Shown: one piece after another, positions 17,251 through 25,951 of the stretch
Layout of the letters: every line of letters starts with the position of its first letter
Position numbering within the stretch: the stretch's first letter is position 1
Assembly (NCBI GenBank): GCA_019240405.1
Contig: JAFAYL010000017.1
Span: 1 to 64,000 of the forward strand
From: Acidobacteriaceae bacterium
GTDB lineage: Bacteria > Acidobacteriota > Terriglobia > Bryobacterales > Bryobacteraceae
Direction of reading: 5' to 3'
DNA: 64,000 nt
Translations under genes and position numbers: made by a program
The notes under the pieces: generated by a model
What the model was told of the DNA's origin: nothing
The model's input: only the letters and a program-made list of their open reading frames with translations
Databases searched by the model: none

Positions 17251-17267
17251 ACGAAAGTACTTTTCGT
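17251..17267. promoter_or_regulatory. palindromic operator candidate between the permease gene and nrdJ
   Basis: The sequence ACGAAAGTACTTTTCGT forms an inverted repeat (ACGAAA, then TTTCGT) in the spacer between two divergent genes. The same TTTCGT half-site recurs in four direct repeats about 100 bases downstream and once near 17180, which suggests binding by one regulator. No regulator can be named. Confidence 0.4.
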
Positions 17268-17345
17268 CACGCCGTGTACTCCTTATAGATTTTTTTCTTG
17301 ACTGGGCACCATATATAGGGGCAAACTGACGGAGTGCCCCTCCAA

Positions 17346-17416
17346 GTTCGTTTCGTAAAACGGACTTCGTTTCGCAAAATGGGTTCGTTCCGCAAAAACG
17401 AGTTCGTTTCGCAAAA
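17346..17416 (+). repeat. four phased direct repeats upstream of nrdJ
   Basis: Four 15-base copies of GTTCGTTTCGCAAAA, with one or two substitutions each, start at 17346, 17365, 17383 and 17402, so the spacing is 19, 18 and 19 bases. Copy 1 also contains a small inverted repeat, CGTTT-CGTA-AAACG. The array ends 35 bases before the nrdJ ATG and lies between divergent genes. Regular spacing near two helical turns fits an operator array or tandem duplication. Confidence 0.75.
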
Positions 17417-17451
17417 AAAGGCATCCTCTCCCCCGGAAGAAAGGCGCGCAC

Positions 17452-20280
17452 ATGGGTCAGTTAAGCGTCAATTTGGCTTTGAAAGTTAAGGAAGCAAAGC
17501 GTTCCCTCCGCCGAGAGGAGCGCCAAGGCGTCTCGTTTCCCCGCTTCTTCAGTTCCAAGCTGGAGCCGGGAAAAACGCCGTATGACGAGATCACCTGGGA
17601 GTTGCGGACGGCAACCATAGGAAATGACAAAGGATCTGTCATTTTCGAGCAGCGCGATGTGGAGGTGCCCGCCGACTGGTCACAGACAGCCACCAACATC
17701 GTCGCCAGCAAATATTTTCACGGGCGCATGGGTGCGCCCGATCGGGAATCGAGCGTCGCTCAGCTTGTCCATCGCGTTGTCGACTCAATCGCGGATTGGG
17801 GTCTGGCGGGTAACTACTTCAAAACGGAAGAAGACGGCGAAAATTTCCGCCTCGAACTGGCTCATCTTATGCTCACCCAGAAGGCCTGCTTCAATTCGCC
17901 AGTCTGGTTCAATGTCGGCGTTCGCGAGTCACGAGGCTACGGTTTCTATTTTGACGAAGCTGAGCAGGTCGTCAAAAAGCTGCAACCCGGCGAAAATCAC
18001 CCCCAATGCTCGGCTTGCTTCATCAATTCGGTTGCGGATTCGCTCGAATCCATTCTCGATCTCGCCAAAACCGAGGGTATGCTCTTCAAGTGGGGCTCCG
18101 GCACCGGCACAAATTTATCCAGCATCCGCGAAGAAGACGCGCACCTCTGGGGTGGCGGCCACGCTTCAGGACCGCTAAGTTTTATGAAAGGCTTCGATGC
18201 GTTCGCCGGGGTCATTAAGTCCGGCGGAAAAACTCGTCGCGCCGCAAAAATGGTGATCCTCAACGCGGATCATCCTGACATTGAACAGTTCATCTGGTGC
18301 AAGGCGAAGGAAGAGAAAAAGGCGCATACTTTGATTGATGCCGGTTATGACTCGTCTCTCGACGGCGAAGCCTACGCCTCTATCTTTTTCCAAAACGCGA
18401 ACAACTCCGTGAGAGCCACAGACGATTTCATGCAGGCCGTCCTGGATGACGTCGACTGGTGGACCAAGAGTGTTGTTTCCGGCGAGAAGAAGACCCGCTA
18501 CAAAGCGCGAGAGCTAATGCGCGAGATCGCTCAAGCAACTCACCAGTGCGGCGATCCCGGGATGCAATTCGACACCACGATTAATCGCTGGCACACATCG
18601 AAAGAAACGGCGCGGATCAATGCATCGAATCCCTGCTCGGAGTACATGTTCCTCGACGATTCGGCTTGCAATCTGGCCTCGCTCAATCTCATGAAGTTCA
18701 TCGGGCCTGATGGCAGCTTCGATGTCGAAGCCTTCCGTCAAGCGGTTGACACCGTGATCCTCGCGCAGGAAATCATCGTCGACAACGCCAGCTATCCGAC
18801 GCAAAAAATCGCGAAGAACTCTCACGACTTTCGTCCTCTCGGACTCGGTTATGCAAATCTAGGCGCATTGCTTATGTCGTTAGGCATTCCGTATGACAGT
18901 GAGCGCGGCCGCGGCTTCGCTGCATCTCTGACCGCCATCATGTGCGGCCAAGCCTATCTGACGAGCGCGCGAATTGCCGAAGCCGTCGGCACCTGCCCCG
19001 GCTATCCGGAAAACGAAGAATCGTTTCTGGACGTCATTCGCATGCACTGGAACGCTGTCAATGCGATTGACAGCAAAAGTGTGCCCGGCAACGTGTACAA
19101 AGCCGCGGAAGAATGCTGGCGTCAGGCTTACGAGCTCGGCGCGCGCGCCGGTTACCGCAACGCGCAAACAACTGTCATTGCGCCGACTGGAACCATCGGC
19201 TTCATGATGGATTGCGATACCACCGGAATCGAACCCGATCTCGCACTCGTGAAATACAAGAAGCTCGTCGGCGGCGGGGTAATCAAGATCGTCAACAACA
19301 CAGTTCCGCAAGCCCTCATTAAGCTCGGCTACACGCCCGAGCAAACCGAAGCGATTGTGGCGCACATCGATTCAACCGGTACGATTGAGGGAGCGCCTCA
19401 CGTAAAACCGGAGCACCTTCCGGTCTTCGATTGCAGCTTCCGGCCGCAGAACGGATCTCGTTTCATCGCTCACATGGGCCACATCCGCATGATGGGCGCC
19501 GTGCAGCCGTTCATCTCGGGCGCGATTTCGAAAACCATCAACATGCCCGAAGAATCCACGGTCGAAGACATAATGGAGGCGTACACCGAGAGCTGGAAGC
19601 TGGGTTTGAAAGCCGTGGCGATTTATCGCGACGGATCCAAGCGCACGCAGCCGCTCAGCTCCGGCACCGGCAAAGGTGAAAAGAAAGGAACAGTCGCAAC
19701 GCCCACGATTCCGCAGCCTCAAACGATAGAAAAGATCATTTATCGGCCCGTTCGCCGCAAGCTCCCCGACGAGCGCCAATCAGTCACGCACAAGTTTTCG
19801 ATCGGTGGTCACGAAGGCTATATCACAGTCGGTCTGTACGATGACGGCACCCCGGGCGAGGTCTTCATCTCGATGGCGAAAGAGGGCTCGACCATTTCAG
19901 GCCTGATGGACACGCTCGCCACTTCCATCAGCTACGGCTTGCAATACGGCGTGCCGCTGAAGTTTTTTGTCGACAAATTCAGTCACGTTCGCTTTGAGCC
20001 CAGTGGCTGGACCGGCAACCCGCAAGTGCCGTACGCCAAGTCGATCATCGATTACATCTTCCGCTGGCTCGGCGCGCGCTTCCTCGGCATCACCGAAGCA
20101 ACCGAAGCAGGCGAGACCCCGAAGCTCCGCCCCACCGAACCCGATCCGCAAACCGCCCTGCCATTTGACGCAAACGTCGTCAGCGATGCGCCGCTCTGCT
20201 CGGAATGCGGCAGCATCATGACGCGCAACGGTTCCTGCTACAAATGCGAAAACTGCGGCGGTACGTCAGGGTGCAGCTAG
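17452..20280 (+). CDS. nrdJ: adenosylcobalamin-dependent (class II) ribonucleotide reductase
   Basis: A 942-residue class II reductase that makes deoxyribonucleotides using adenosylcobalamin to start the radical, independent of oxygen. The redox Cys is in CSACFINSVADSLESILD. The active-site segment NPCSE lies at residues 393-397, with the thiyl Cys395 and catalytic Asn393 and Glu397, followed by SACNLASLNL. PTGTIGFMMDCDTTGIEPD is typical of the vitamin B12 form. The C-terminus is a zinc-ribbon-like cysteine tail (CSECG, CYKCENCGG) used to re-reduce the active site. The ATG at 17452 has GGAAGAAAGG upstream. I saw no cobalamin riboswitch or NrdR box, but repeats precede it. Confidence 0.96.
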   Translation: MGQLSVNLALKVKEAKRSLRREERQGVSFPRFFSSKLEPGKTPYDEITWELRTATIGNDKGSVIFEQRDVEVPADWSQTATNIVASKYFHGRMGAPDRESSVAQLVHRVVDSIADWGLAGNYFKTEEDGENFRLELAHLMLTQKACFNSPVWFNVGVRESRGYGFYFDEAEQVVKKLQPGENHPQCSACFINSVADSLESILDLAKTEGMLFKWGSGTGTNLSSIREEDAHLWGGGHASGPLSFMKGFDAFAGVIKSGGKTRRAAKMVILNADHPDIEQFIWCKAKEEKKAHTLIDAGYDSSLDGEAYASIFFQNANNSVRATDDFMQAVLDDVDWWTKSVVSGEKKTRYKARELMREIAQATHQCGDPGMQFDTTINRWHTSKETARINASNPCSEYMFLDDSACNLASLNLMKFIGPDGSFDVEAFRQAVDTVILAQEIIVDNASYPTQKIAKNSHDFRPLGLGYANLGALLMSLGIPYDSERGRGFAASLTAIMCGQAYLTSARIAEAVGTCPGYPENEESFLDVIRMHWNAVNAIDSKSVPGNVYKAAEECWRQAYELGARAGYRNAQTTVIAPTGTIGFMMDCDTTGIEPDLALVKYKKLVGGGVIKIVNNTVPQALIKLGYTPEQTEAIVAHIDSTGTIEGAPHVKPEHLPVFDCSFRPQNGSRFIAHMGHIRMMGAVQPFISGAISKTINMPEESTVEDIMEAYTESWKLGLKAVAIYRDGSKRTQPLSSGTGKGEKKGTVATPTIPQPQTIEKIIYRPVRRKLPDERQSVTHKFSIGGHEGYITVGLYDDGTPGEVFISMAKEGSTISGLMDTLATSISYGLQYGVPLKFFVDKFSHVRFEPSGWTGNPQVPYAKSIIDYIFRWLGARFLGITEATEAGETPKLRPTEPDPQTALPFDANVVSDAPLCSECGSIMTRNGSCYKCENCGGTSGCS

Positions 20281-20301
20281 GCGGCTAGTTGCTCGAATAA
20301 T

Positions 20302-20339
20302 CCCAGGATCGCGACGCTCGCTCTTTCGCTATCCTGGGG
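20302..20339 (+). terminator. hairpin after nrdJ, overlapping the ribosome site of the next gene
   Basis: CCCAGGAT (20302-20309) pairs perfectly with ATCCTGGG (20331-20338). With one mismatch the stem extends by three more pairs (GCG with CGC), leaving a 13-base loop. A T-rich stretch follows only after about 15 bases, so it is not a classic intrinsic terminator. The right arm contains the GGGG that would act as Shine-Dalgarno for the CTG at 20344, so it could instead control translation of the TonB receptor. Confidence 0.45.
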
Positions 20340-20343
20340 TTTC

Positions 20344-22659
20344 CTGAAAACATTTTTTCTTCTGCTCATTTCCGCGGCCTATATCTTGGCGCAACTGGCC
20401 ACTGGCGAGGTCCGTTTATCAGTTGTTGATCCCAGCGGCTTGCCGCTTCCTTGCTCGGGCACGCTGGTCAGCGAAGCAACGGGAATCGAACGCGAGTTCG
20501 TGACGAACGATTCCGGATCACTCACGTTTCAACACCTTCCGTTTGGTATCTACCGCCTGGCTATATGTCATGCAGGCTTCACATCATCCTCGGCGCTGAT
20601 CGAGATCCGCTCCGGCATCCCGGTTGAGGCGCGCGTTCAACTAAGTATCCAACCGGCCGCGACCAATATCATCGTAACCGATTCGCAAACGCTCCTCGAT
20701 CCGCACCAAACCGGCATTGTGTACTCGGTTGGGGGACAACAAGTTCGTGAGCAGCAATCAAGTGTGCCTGGTCGTGGCGTTCCTGATCTCGTGAATATGC
20801 AACCTGGATGGCTCTTTGAGGCGAACGGCGTCCTTCACCCGCGCGGATCTGAATACCAAACCTTGTTCGTAGTCGATGGAGTGCCGATGGACGAGAACCG
20901 CTCGCCGGCATTCGCGCCCTCTCTCGGCGCAGAAGATGTCCAGTCGATGAGTGTCCTCACCGCGAATTACCCGGCCGAATATGGCCGCAAGCTCGGGGGT
21001 GTTGTGGAGGTCACGACAAGCCGCGACATTCAACCAGGGTTCCACGGGTCGGCTGAATTTGGCGGAGGAAGCTTTGGAACTGAAACCGGTTTTCTGTCCG
21101 GCGTATATGGCTGGAGCCGCAGCGCTTTGGCGATGAGCGTTGATGCCGAACGGACGGACCGCTACCTCGATCCCCCAGCCGTCGCAAATTTCACCAACTC
21201 TGCAATCATCGACGGCTTAAACGTCGCTTACGATCACGATTTTTCCGATTCCGACCGCCTTCATCTTTATGTGCGGCGAACGCAAACGGCGTTCGAGGTC
21301 CCAAACGAGAACCTGCAACAAGTCGCGGGACAACGACAGGATCGCAACAGTCGCGAGGATCTCGGGCAAGCGGCATGGACCCACGATATCTCGGCTGAGC
21401 TTATCTTTAACTTGCGTGCCGCAGTCGAAGATCTCTCGGCCAATCTGTGGTCGAACGGTCTTTCGACTCCCGTCATTGCTTTTCAACAGCGCGGCTTCCG
21501 GCGCACTTATCTCGCGTCTAATCTCGCGGCACACAAGGGCCGCCACGACATCAAAATTGGCGCCGATGCGTACTATGCGCCGGTGACGGAGGCGCTCCAA
21601 TACCAAATCACGAATCCGTTCTATTTCGACCCGGGGACGCAACCAAGTTTTCGATTCTTTGATCACGCGCTCGATCACGAGCAGAGTTTATTTGCGCAAG
21701 ACACAATGCGATTGGGAAATCTCACTCTGAGCGCGGGCTTGCGATGGGATCATTATGCGCTGCTTGTGAAAGATAACGCCTGGAGTCCTCGATTTGGCGC
21801 AGGATGGTACTGGCCTTCAGCCGATATCGTCTTCCATTTTTCTTACGACCGTGCGTTCCTCACTCCTGCTCTGGAGAATCTGCTGCTTGCCAGTTCGCCT
21901 CAGGTCGACAGCTTGAACCCTTCCGTTCTGCGGCTCCCGGTGCAAGCCTCGCGCGGCAATTTCTACGAAGCGGGATTTACGAAGGGCATCGCGGGAAAAC
22001 TGAGACTTGATGCGTCAGCGTATCGCCGGACTTTCATCAGTTTCGCGGATGACGATGTCTTTCTGAACACAGGCATCAGCTTCCCGATCGCTTTTCATAA
22101 CGCTGATATCAAGGGCACCGACGTGAAACTCGACTTGCCGCGCTGGCGCGGATTTTCCGGCTTCTTGAGCTATTCAAATATGATCGGCATCGCACAATTG
22201 CCCGTCACGGGAGGTCTTTTTCTCGGCAGCGACGCAGTGGGCGTGCTTGGCGTGCGAGACAAGTTTCCGATTTCCCAGGATCAGCGCAACACCGCTCGAG
22301 GACGGCTTCGATATCAACTTCATCCTCGGATGTGGATAGCGGTTGCGGCTGAATATGGCAGCGGTCTTCCCGTCGATATCAATACCAATCAGGTCAACAT
22401 CCCGTCACTCGTCGCGCAATACGGTCAAACGATTATCGATCAGGCGAACTTCAGCCGCGGTCGCGTGCGCCCGAACTTTTCTCTCGATGCGAGCCTTGGA
22501 GCCGAGCTGTGGAAACGAGAGAAGCAAAGCCTGACGATTGAAGTTGAAGGTGAGAACCTGACCGACAAAGTGAATCTGATCAACTTCGAGGGCTTATTCT
22601 CCGGGACAGCAGTTGCGCCGCCCCGGAGCGGAAGTGTGAGATTGCGGTACAGTTTCTGA
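20344..22659 (+). CDS. TonB-dependent outer-membrane receptor with N-terminal regulatory beta-sandwich
   Basis: A 771-residue protein if read from CTG at 20344. Domain order: signal peptide (MKTFFLLLISAAYILAQ), carboxypeptidase-regulatory-like domain (residues about 20-100), plug domain (VREQQSSVPGRGVPDLVNMQPG, then FVVDGVPMDENRSP, then YPAEYGRKLGGVVEVTT) and a beta-barrel ending in SVRLRYSF, with a terminal Phe as expected for outer-membrane insertion. No ATG, GTG or TTG occurs in frame between the nrdJ stop and 20386, and a TTG start at 20386 would cut the signal peptide away. CTG with GGGG upstream therefore fits best. The substrate is unknown. It is shorter than the Oar-type receptor at 36267 and has a canonical barrel end. 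Confidence 0.88.
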   Translation: MKTFFLLLISAAYILAQLATGEVRLSVVDPSGLPLPCSGTLVSEATGIEREFVTNDSGSLTFQHLPFGIYRLAICHAGFTSSSALIEIRSGIPVEARVQLSIQPAATNIIVTDSQTLLDPHQTGIVYSVGGQQVREQQSSVPGRGVPDLVNMQPGWLFEANGVLHPRGSEYQTLFVVDGVPMDENRSPAFAPSLGAEDVQSMSVLTANYPAEYGRKLGGVVEVTTSRDIQPGFHGSAEFGGGSFGTETGFLSGVYGWSRSALAMSVDAERTDRYLDPPAVANFTNSAIIDGLNVAYDHDFSDSDRLHLYVRRTQTAFEVPNENLQQVAGQRQDRNSREDLGQAAWTHDISAELIFNLRAAVEDLSANLWSNGLSTPVIAFQQRGFRRTYLASNLAAHKGRHDIKIGADAYYAPVTEALQYQITNPFYFDPGTQPSFRFFDHALDHEQSLFAQDTMRLGNLTLSAGLRWDHYALLVKDNAWSPRFGAGWYWPSADIVFHFSYDRAFLTPALENLLLASSPQVDSLNPSVLRLPVQASRGNFYEAGFTKGIAGKLRLDASAYRRTFISFADDDVFLNTGISFPIAFHNADIKGTDVKLDLPRWRGFSGFLSYSNMIGIAQLPVTGGLFLGSDAVGVLGVRDKFPISQDQRNTARGRLRYQLHPRMWIAVAAEYGSGLPVDINTNQVNIPSLVAQYGQTIIDQANFSRGRVRPNFSLDASLGAELWKREKQSLTIEVEGENLTDKVNLINFEGLFSGTAVAPPRSGSVRLRYSF

Positions 22660-22675
22660 TTGCCCCTAGTTCAGA

Positions 22676-22987
22676 TTACGGGTTATCAGTGTCGATCGTC
22701 TCCCAACTCGAACACGTGATCCCTTCGTCAGGCGTCGTGAGCGTCGAAAGAATCCCAACCTCGCCGGGCTTGCCCGATACCTTTTGCGTCTTGGTGACTG
22801 TAATCGGCGGCTCGGTCTTCTTCAGCGATTGTGACCAAAGCGATTCCACCGTGTTGTCGGATACAAGCCAGCTGTTCCACGTCGCGGTGACAGAAGTCCC
22901 CAAACTGAACTCCATCGTCAGCATGTCGGATTTTGCGTTGTAGCTGAGCTTGTCAGCCAGCGTGCAAGGCACTTCGCTAATCGCCAT
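22676..22987 (-). CDS. small hypothetical protein
   Basis: A 103-residue frame on the minus strand with ordinary composition (TMEFSLGTSVTATWNSWLV, VTVTKTQKV-like beta-rich text) and no recognisable motif, signal peptide or membrane segment. It is convergent with the TonB receptor gene. A GTGGGG about ten bases before the ATG is a weak ribosome site. The opposite strand also has an 84-residue frame here, so the coding strand is not certain; the minus frame is longer and has a more natural start. Confidence 0.45.
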   Translation of the reverse strand: MAISEVPCTLADKLSYNAKSDMLTMEFSLGTSVTATWNSWLVSDNTVESLWSQSLKKTEPPITVTKTQKVSGKPGEVGILSTLTTPDEGITCSSWETIDTDNP

Positions 22988-23178
22988 GTATGCCCCACGA
23001 AATACCCGGCTGCCGAGTTTGCGTCCTTATATAACTCCAGATCCACAGTGTCTCCCGACGTTAGGTTCGCAAGAACACAAGCCCGTAAGTCGCTGTTTAT
23101 ACAAGGGGCCCAAGAAAATCTGCTGCGAATTCCGGCTAGCCGGCGGCACTACAACAATGAGCTCTAGACTCTTCCACC

Positions 23179-23556
23179 ATGCACCGCCTATTTGCGTTTT
23201 TTGTCGCTCTTTCGCTGTTCTTGATTATACCCGCGGCGCCCGCTCATGCAACGGCCCCGTCGCGGAAAGCAGCGTCACAGCGCGGGCCAACGCCCAGCGA
23301 CGCGCAGATTGAAGCCACCATCCGCACCAAGCTCGCCAAGTCAAAGATTGGTAAGGACGGCTTCCGCTTCCGCGTGCAGCACGGGGTGGTGACCTGGGAA
23401 GGAAACACTAACGTCATGCAGCACAAGGGTTCGGCGACGCGGATGGCGCGCACAGCGGGTGCCGTTCAGGTGATCAACAACATCCAGGTGAGCGCCAGCG
23501 CGAAAGCCAAGGCGAGCGCACAATTGAAAAAAGCTTCGGTAGTCCAGCCGCAATAG
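23179..23556 (+). CDS. exported BON-domain protein
   Basis: A 125-residue protein with a signal peptide (HRLFAFFVALSLFLIIPAAPAHA) followed by a single BON domain: SDAQIEATIRTKLAKSKIG, then FRFRVQHGVVTWEGNTNVMQHKG, then ARTAGAVQVINNIQV. BON domains bind lipids or envelope polymers and are found in OsmY-like periplasmic proteins. The C-terminal tail is rich in Ala and Lys. A role in envelope stability is likely but not shown. The PpiC-type isomerase gene follows 64 bases downstream. Confidence 0.88.
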   Translation: MHRLFAFFVALSLFLIIPAAPAHATAPSRKAASQRGPTPSDAQIEATIRTKLAKSKIGKDGFRFRVQHGVVTWEGNTNVMQHKGSATRMARTAGAVQVINNIQVSASAKAKASAQLKKASVVQPQ

Positions 23557-23620
23557 TCACGCCCCTGGCGGGAGCTAGTCGATTCGCATGTTAGAGTTGA
23601 GGTGTCTAAACGACATCTGA

Positions 23621-24751
23621 ATGAGAAGCAGTCTATTTTTTCTATTCCTTTCCTGCTGTGTCGTGGTGTTAGGGCAAACACCTTCGTCTTCGCAAACGCC
23701 GCCGGCGCAAACTAGTTCGGGAGCTCAGAAACAGCAGTCGTCCGCTCCGGCGACAACAAGCCAGACGCCTGCGCCTACGAATCAAGCGCCCTCTGGCGCG
23801 CCTGGGCAATTGAAGGCGAGGGGTCCTGAAGCAGTCGCGCAGCAGGATCCGAAACGCGTGGTGGCAACTATCGAGGGCAAGCCGATAACGGCGCAGGAAG
23901 CCCTCGAGATGCTGAAGGGAATTCGTCCCGAAGACCGCAAGCGCTTTGAAAACAATCTTTCAAATTTACTGCAACAGCTATACATGCAAAAGCAGTTTGC
24001 TTCCGTAGCGGTGAAGATGAATCTGGAGCAGCAGTCGCCCTGGAAAGAACAGCTCGAGATGAATCGCGCGAACATTTTGGCGCAGGCTTACATTAGTACG
24101 CTGGGCAACACCGCCGGTTCCGGAGCTTCTGCCGAAGATCCGAAGAAATACTACGATGAGCACCCGGACGAATTCGATCAAGTGAAACTGAGTGGCATTC
24201 TGGTGGCATTCAACACTCCCGGAACACCCGGACCGAATGCAAACGTCACGCGGACCGAGCAACAGGCTCGCGATAAAGCGAACGATTTAGAGAAGAAGTT
24301 GAAGGGTGGAGCAGATTTCGCAGCCACGGCGCGATCCGATTCCGATGACAAGCGCAGCGCGGCGACGGGCGGCGAAGTTGGAACTTTCCCGATGAATGCG
24401 CCGAATCTTCCGCCTGACATCAAAGCAGCAATCGCTAAGCTGCAGGCGGGGCAAGTCTCCGAACCGGTCCGCGTTCCGGCCGGGTTCTATATTCTGAAAG
24501 TGGACAGCCGGACGAAGGTCCCTTTTGAGCAAGCTCGGACTCAAATTTTAGACAAATGGAAAAATGAGAAGACACAAGCCGCGCTGAAACAGGAGTTCGA
24601 CAAGTTCAAGATTCAGGTCCAAGATCCGGACTTCTTTAATGCCCCGAGTAGCCCAGCCGCAAAGATCCCATCCCTCCAGCAGGGCCCAAAACCCGCGAAC
24701 CCGACGCCGCCCTCCCCGCCTAGCCAAGCTTTGGCTAAACCTCAACCCTAA
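23621..24751 (+). CDS. periplasmic PpiC/SurA-type peptidyl-prolyl isomerase
   Basis: A 376-residue exported foldase. Order: signal peptide (RSSLFFLFLSCCVVVLGQ), a low-complexity Gln/Ser/Thr/Pro linker (residues about 19-70), an N-terminal chaperone helix domain (VVATIEGKPITAQEALEML, LLQQLYMQKQFASVAVKMN), a parvulin domain (KLSGILVAFNTPG, then GGADFAATARSDSDDKRSAATGGEVG, then LQAGQVSEPVRVPAGFYILKVDSR), and a C-terminal helix with a Pro-rich tail. It should help fold outer-membrane or secreted proteins, which fits the many exported proteins nearby. Confidence 0.92.
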   Translation: MRSSLFFLFLSCCVVVLGQTPSSSQTPPAQTSSGAQKQQSSAPATTSQTPAPTNQAPSGAPGQLKARGPEAVAQQDPKRVVATIEGKPITAQEALEMLKGIRPEDRKRFENNLSNLLQQLYMQKQFASVAVKMNLEQQSPWKEQLEMNRANILAQAYISTLGNTAGSGASAEDPKKYYDEHPDEFDQVKLSGILVAFNTPGTPGPNANVTRTEQQARDKANDLEKKLKGGADFAATARSDSDDKRSAATGGEVGTFPMNAPNLPPDIKAAIAKLQAGQVSEPVRVPAGFYILKVDSRTKVPFEQARTQILDKWKNEKTQAALKQEFDKFKIQVQDPDFFNAPSSPAAKIPSLQQGPKPANPTPPSPPSQALAKPQP

Positions 24752-24788
24752 GCGCAACACTGACGCTGTTCGTTACATTCCGGGTGTC

Positions 24789-25313
24789 GTGACAGGGCTG
24801 CCGAAGCTAACGGGCAGCCCGATTCAAATCTCATTCAAATCTCAACTGAGCGCTCATCGCGGCAAATTGCTTGCGACGGAGCCGTATAAAGGTACTCCTG
24901 TGTACGGCGCCTGCTTTATCAAAGAACGCAGGATCGTGCTGGAGAGCGGGCTTACGAATCGCCCTTCATTACTTCGGCTCATCGTCGTTCACGAACTCTT
25001 TCATTTCGTTTGGAGACGGCTGGGCAACCGAACTCGAGAGCAGTTTGCGGAGTTGCTGGCGTATGAATATGAGCACCGGGCGCGCGGAGAGCTTGGCGAA
25101 TCCGCCGCTGTGAAAAAGGCACTCCTAAGACGCAGCGATTATGAAAGCTCTTCTGGATCTTGGCGCGATTATGTTTGCGAGAGCTTTTGCGATACGGCGG
25201 CCTGGCACTATTCAGGGATTACGAAAGATCCTACATTCACGCTCGCTCAAAGTTGGAGAGAACGTAGGCGAGCCTGGATTGAGACGAATTTCGCGAAAGG
25301 TTATAACTGCTAG
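24789..25313 (+). CDS. putative HExxH metalloprotein, start uncertain
   Basis: The frame encodes VVHELFHFVWRRLG, an HExxH zinc-metallopeptidase motif inside a predicted helix, followed by AELLAYEYEHRARGELG, which could supply the third ligand (Glu). The in-frame ATG at 24639 lies inside the isomerase gene and gives an arginine- and proline-rich stretch typical of an off-frame reading, so it is rejected. GTG at 24789 is the first reasonable start after the upstream stop and gives about 174 residues. No signal peptide is visible from it. I do not recognise the family; a peptidase is inferred only from the motif. The TlpA lipoprotein gene begins 32 bases later. Confidence 0.65.
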   Translation: MTGLPKLTGSPIQISFKSQLSAHRGKLLATEPYKGTPVYGACFIKERRIVLESGLTNRPSLLRLIVVHELFHFVWRRLGNRTREQFAELLAYEYEHRARGELGESAAVKKALLRRSDYESSSGSWRDYVCESFCDTAAWHYSGITKDPTFTLAQSWRERRRAWIETNFAKGYNC

Positions 25314-25345
25314 CGACTGCTCTCGCGAGCGATACACTAAAACTT

Positions 25346-25951
25346 GTGACGCGATTGACCGGTCGACGATTTAGCGTTTTGATTGCTGTTGCTGCAGTAA
25401 TCATCCCGTTGTGTTCCTGTTCCGGTTCGTCTGCGACAAGGGCTGCTTCGCACCCCGCGAAGGAGCGAAAGTCCGCGCCCGATTTCACACTCCGGGACGC
25501 GAACGGAAGTCTCGTAAAGCTTTCCGACTACCGGGGCAAAGTGGTTCTCCTGAATTTTTGGGCGACTTGGTGCGGTCCGTGCACGCTCGAGATTCCGTGG
25601 TTCATCGATTTTGAGCAGCAGTTCAAGTCGAAAGGGTTCGAAGTGGTTGGCGTGTCGATGGATGAAGAGGGATGGACTGCGGTGAAACCGTACATTGCGC
25701 AACACAAGATGAACTACCGCGTGCTCTTGGGGGACGATTCTGTGGGCGAGCTTTACGGCGGAGTCGACTCGCTGCCGACCAGCTTTATTATCGATCGGGA
25801 CGGCAAAATCGCCTCGGTTCACGTTGGCCTTGCTGAAAAGAATGAGTACATCGATGAGATTGAAAATCTGCTGGGCGCAAAACAAGCACGCAGCTCTGGT
25901 TCTTCTGTGCGGCATGTGCCTGCCGCTCTCGTTGGCGGCGCAGCAAAATAA
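25346..25951 (+). CDS. TlpA-like thioredoxin lipoprotein
   Basis: A 201-residue periplasmic thioredoxin. The N-terminus is a lipoprotein-type signal (FSVLIAVAAVIIPLCSC) with a lipobox-like Cys near residue 23-25. The active site is WATWCGPC with the EIPWFIDFE helix; DSLPTSFIIDRDGKI holds the cis-Pro. The thioredoxin fold ends at about residue 170 (YIDEIENLLGAK); the last roughly 30 residues (SSGSSVRHVPAALVGG) are read from bases that also encode the signal peptide of the next gene in another frame. The start is GTG. It probably works with that neighbour, a DsbD N-domain protein, in periplasmic disulfide reduction. Confidence 0.9.
   Translation: MTRLTGRRFSVLIAVAAVIIPLCSCSGSSATRAASHPAKERKSAPDFTLRDANGSLVKLSDYRGKVVLLNFWATWCGPCTLEIPWFIDFEQQFKSKGFEVVGVSMDEEGWTAVKPYIAQHKMNYRVLLGDDSVGELYGGVDSLPTSFIIDRDGKIASVHVGLAEKNEYIDEIENLLGAKQARSSGSSVRHVPAALVGGAAK

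Noticed and set aside
17162-17451. Adenosylcobalamin riboswitch or NrdR boxes before nrdJ
   Set aside because: I saw neither a B12-box-like element nor paired NrdR palindromes; only the TTTCG repeats and one palindrome are present.
24639-24788. ATG at 24639 as start of the HExxH gene
   Set aside because: It lies inside the PpiC isomerase gene and encodes Arg/Pro-rich off-frame text.
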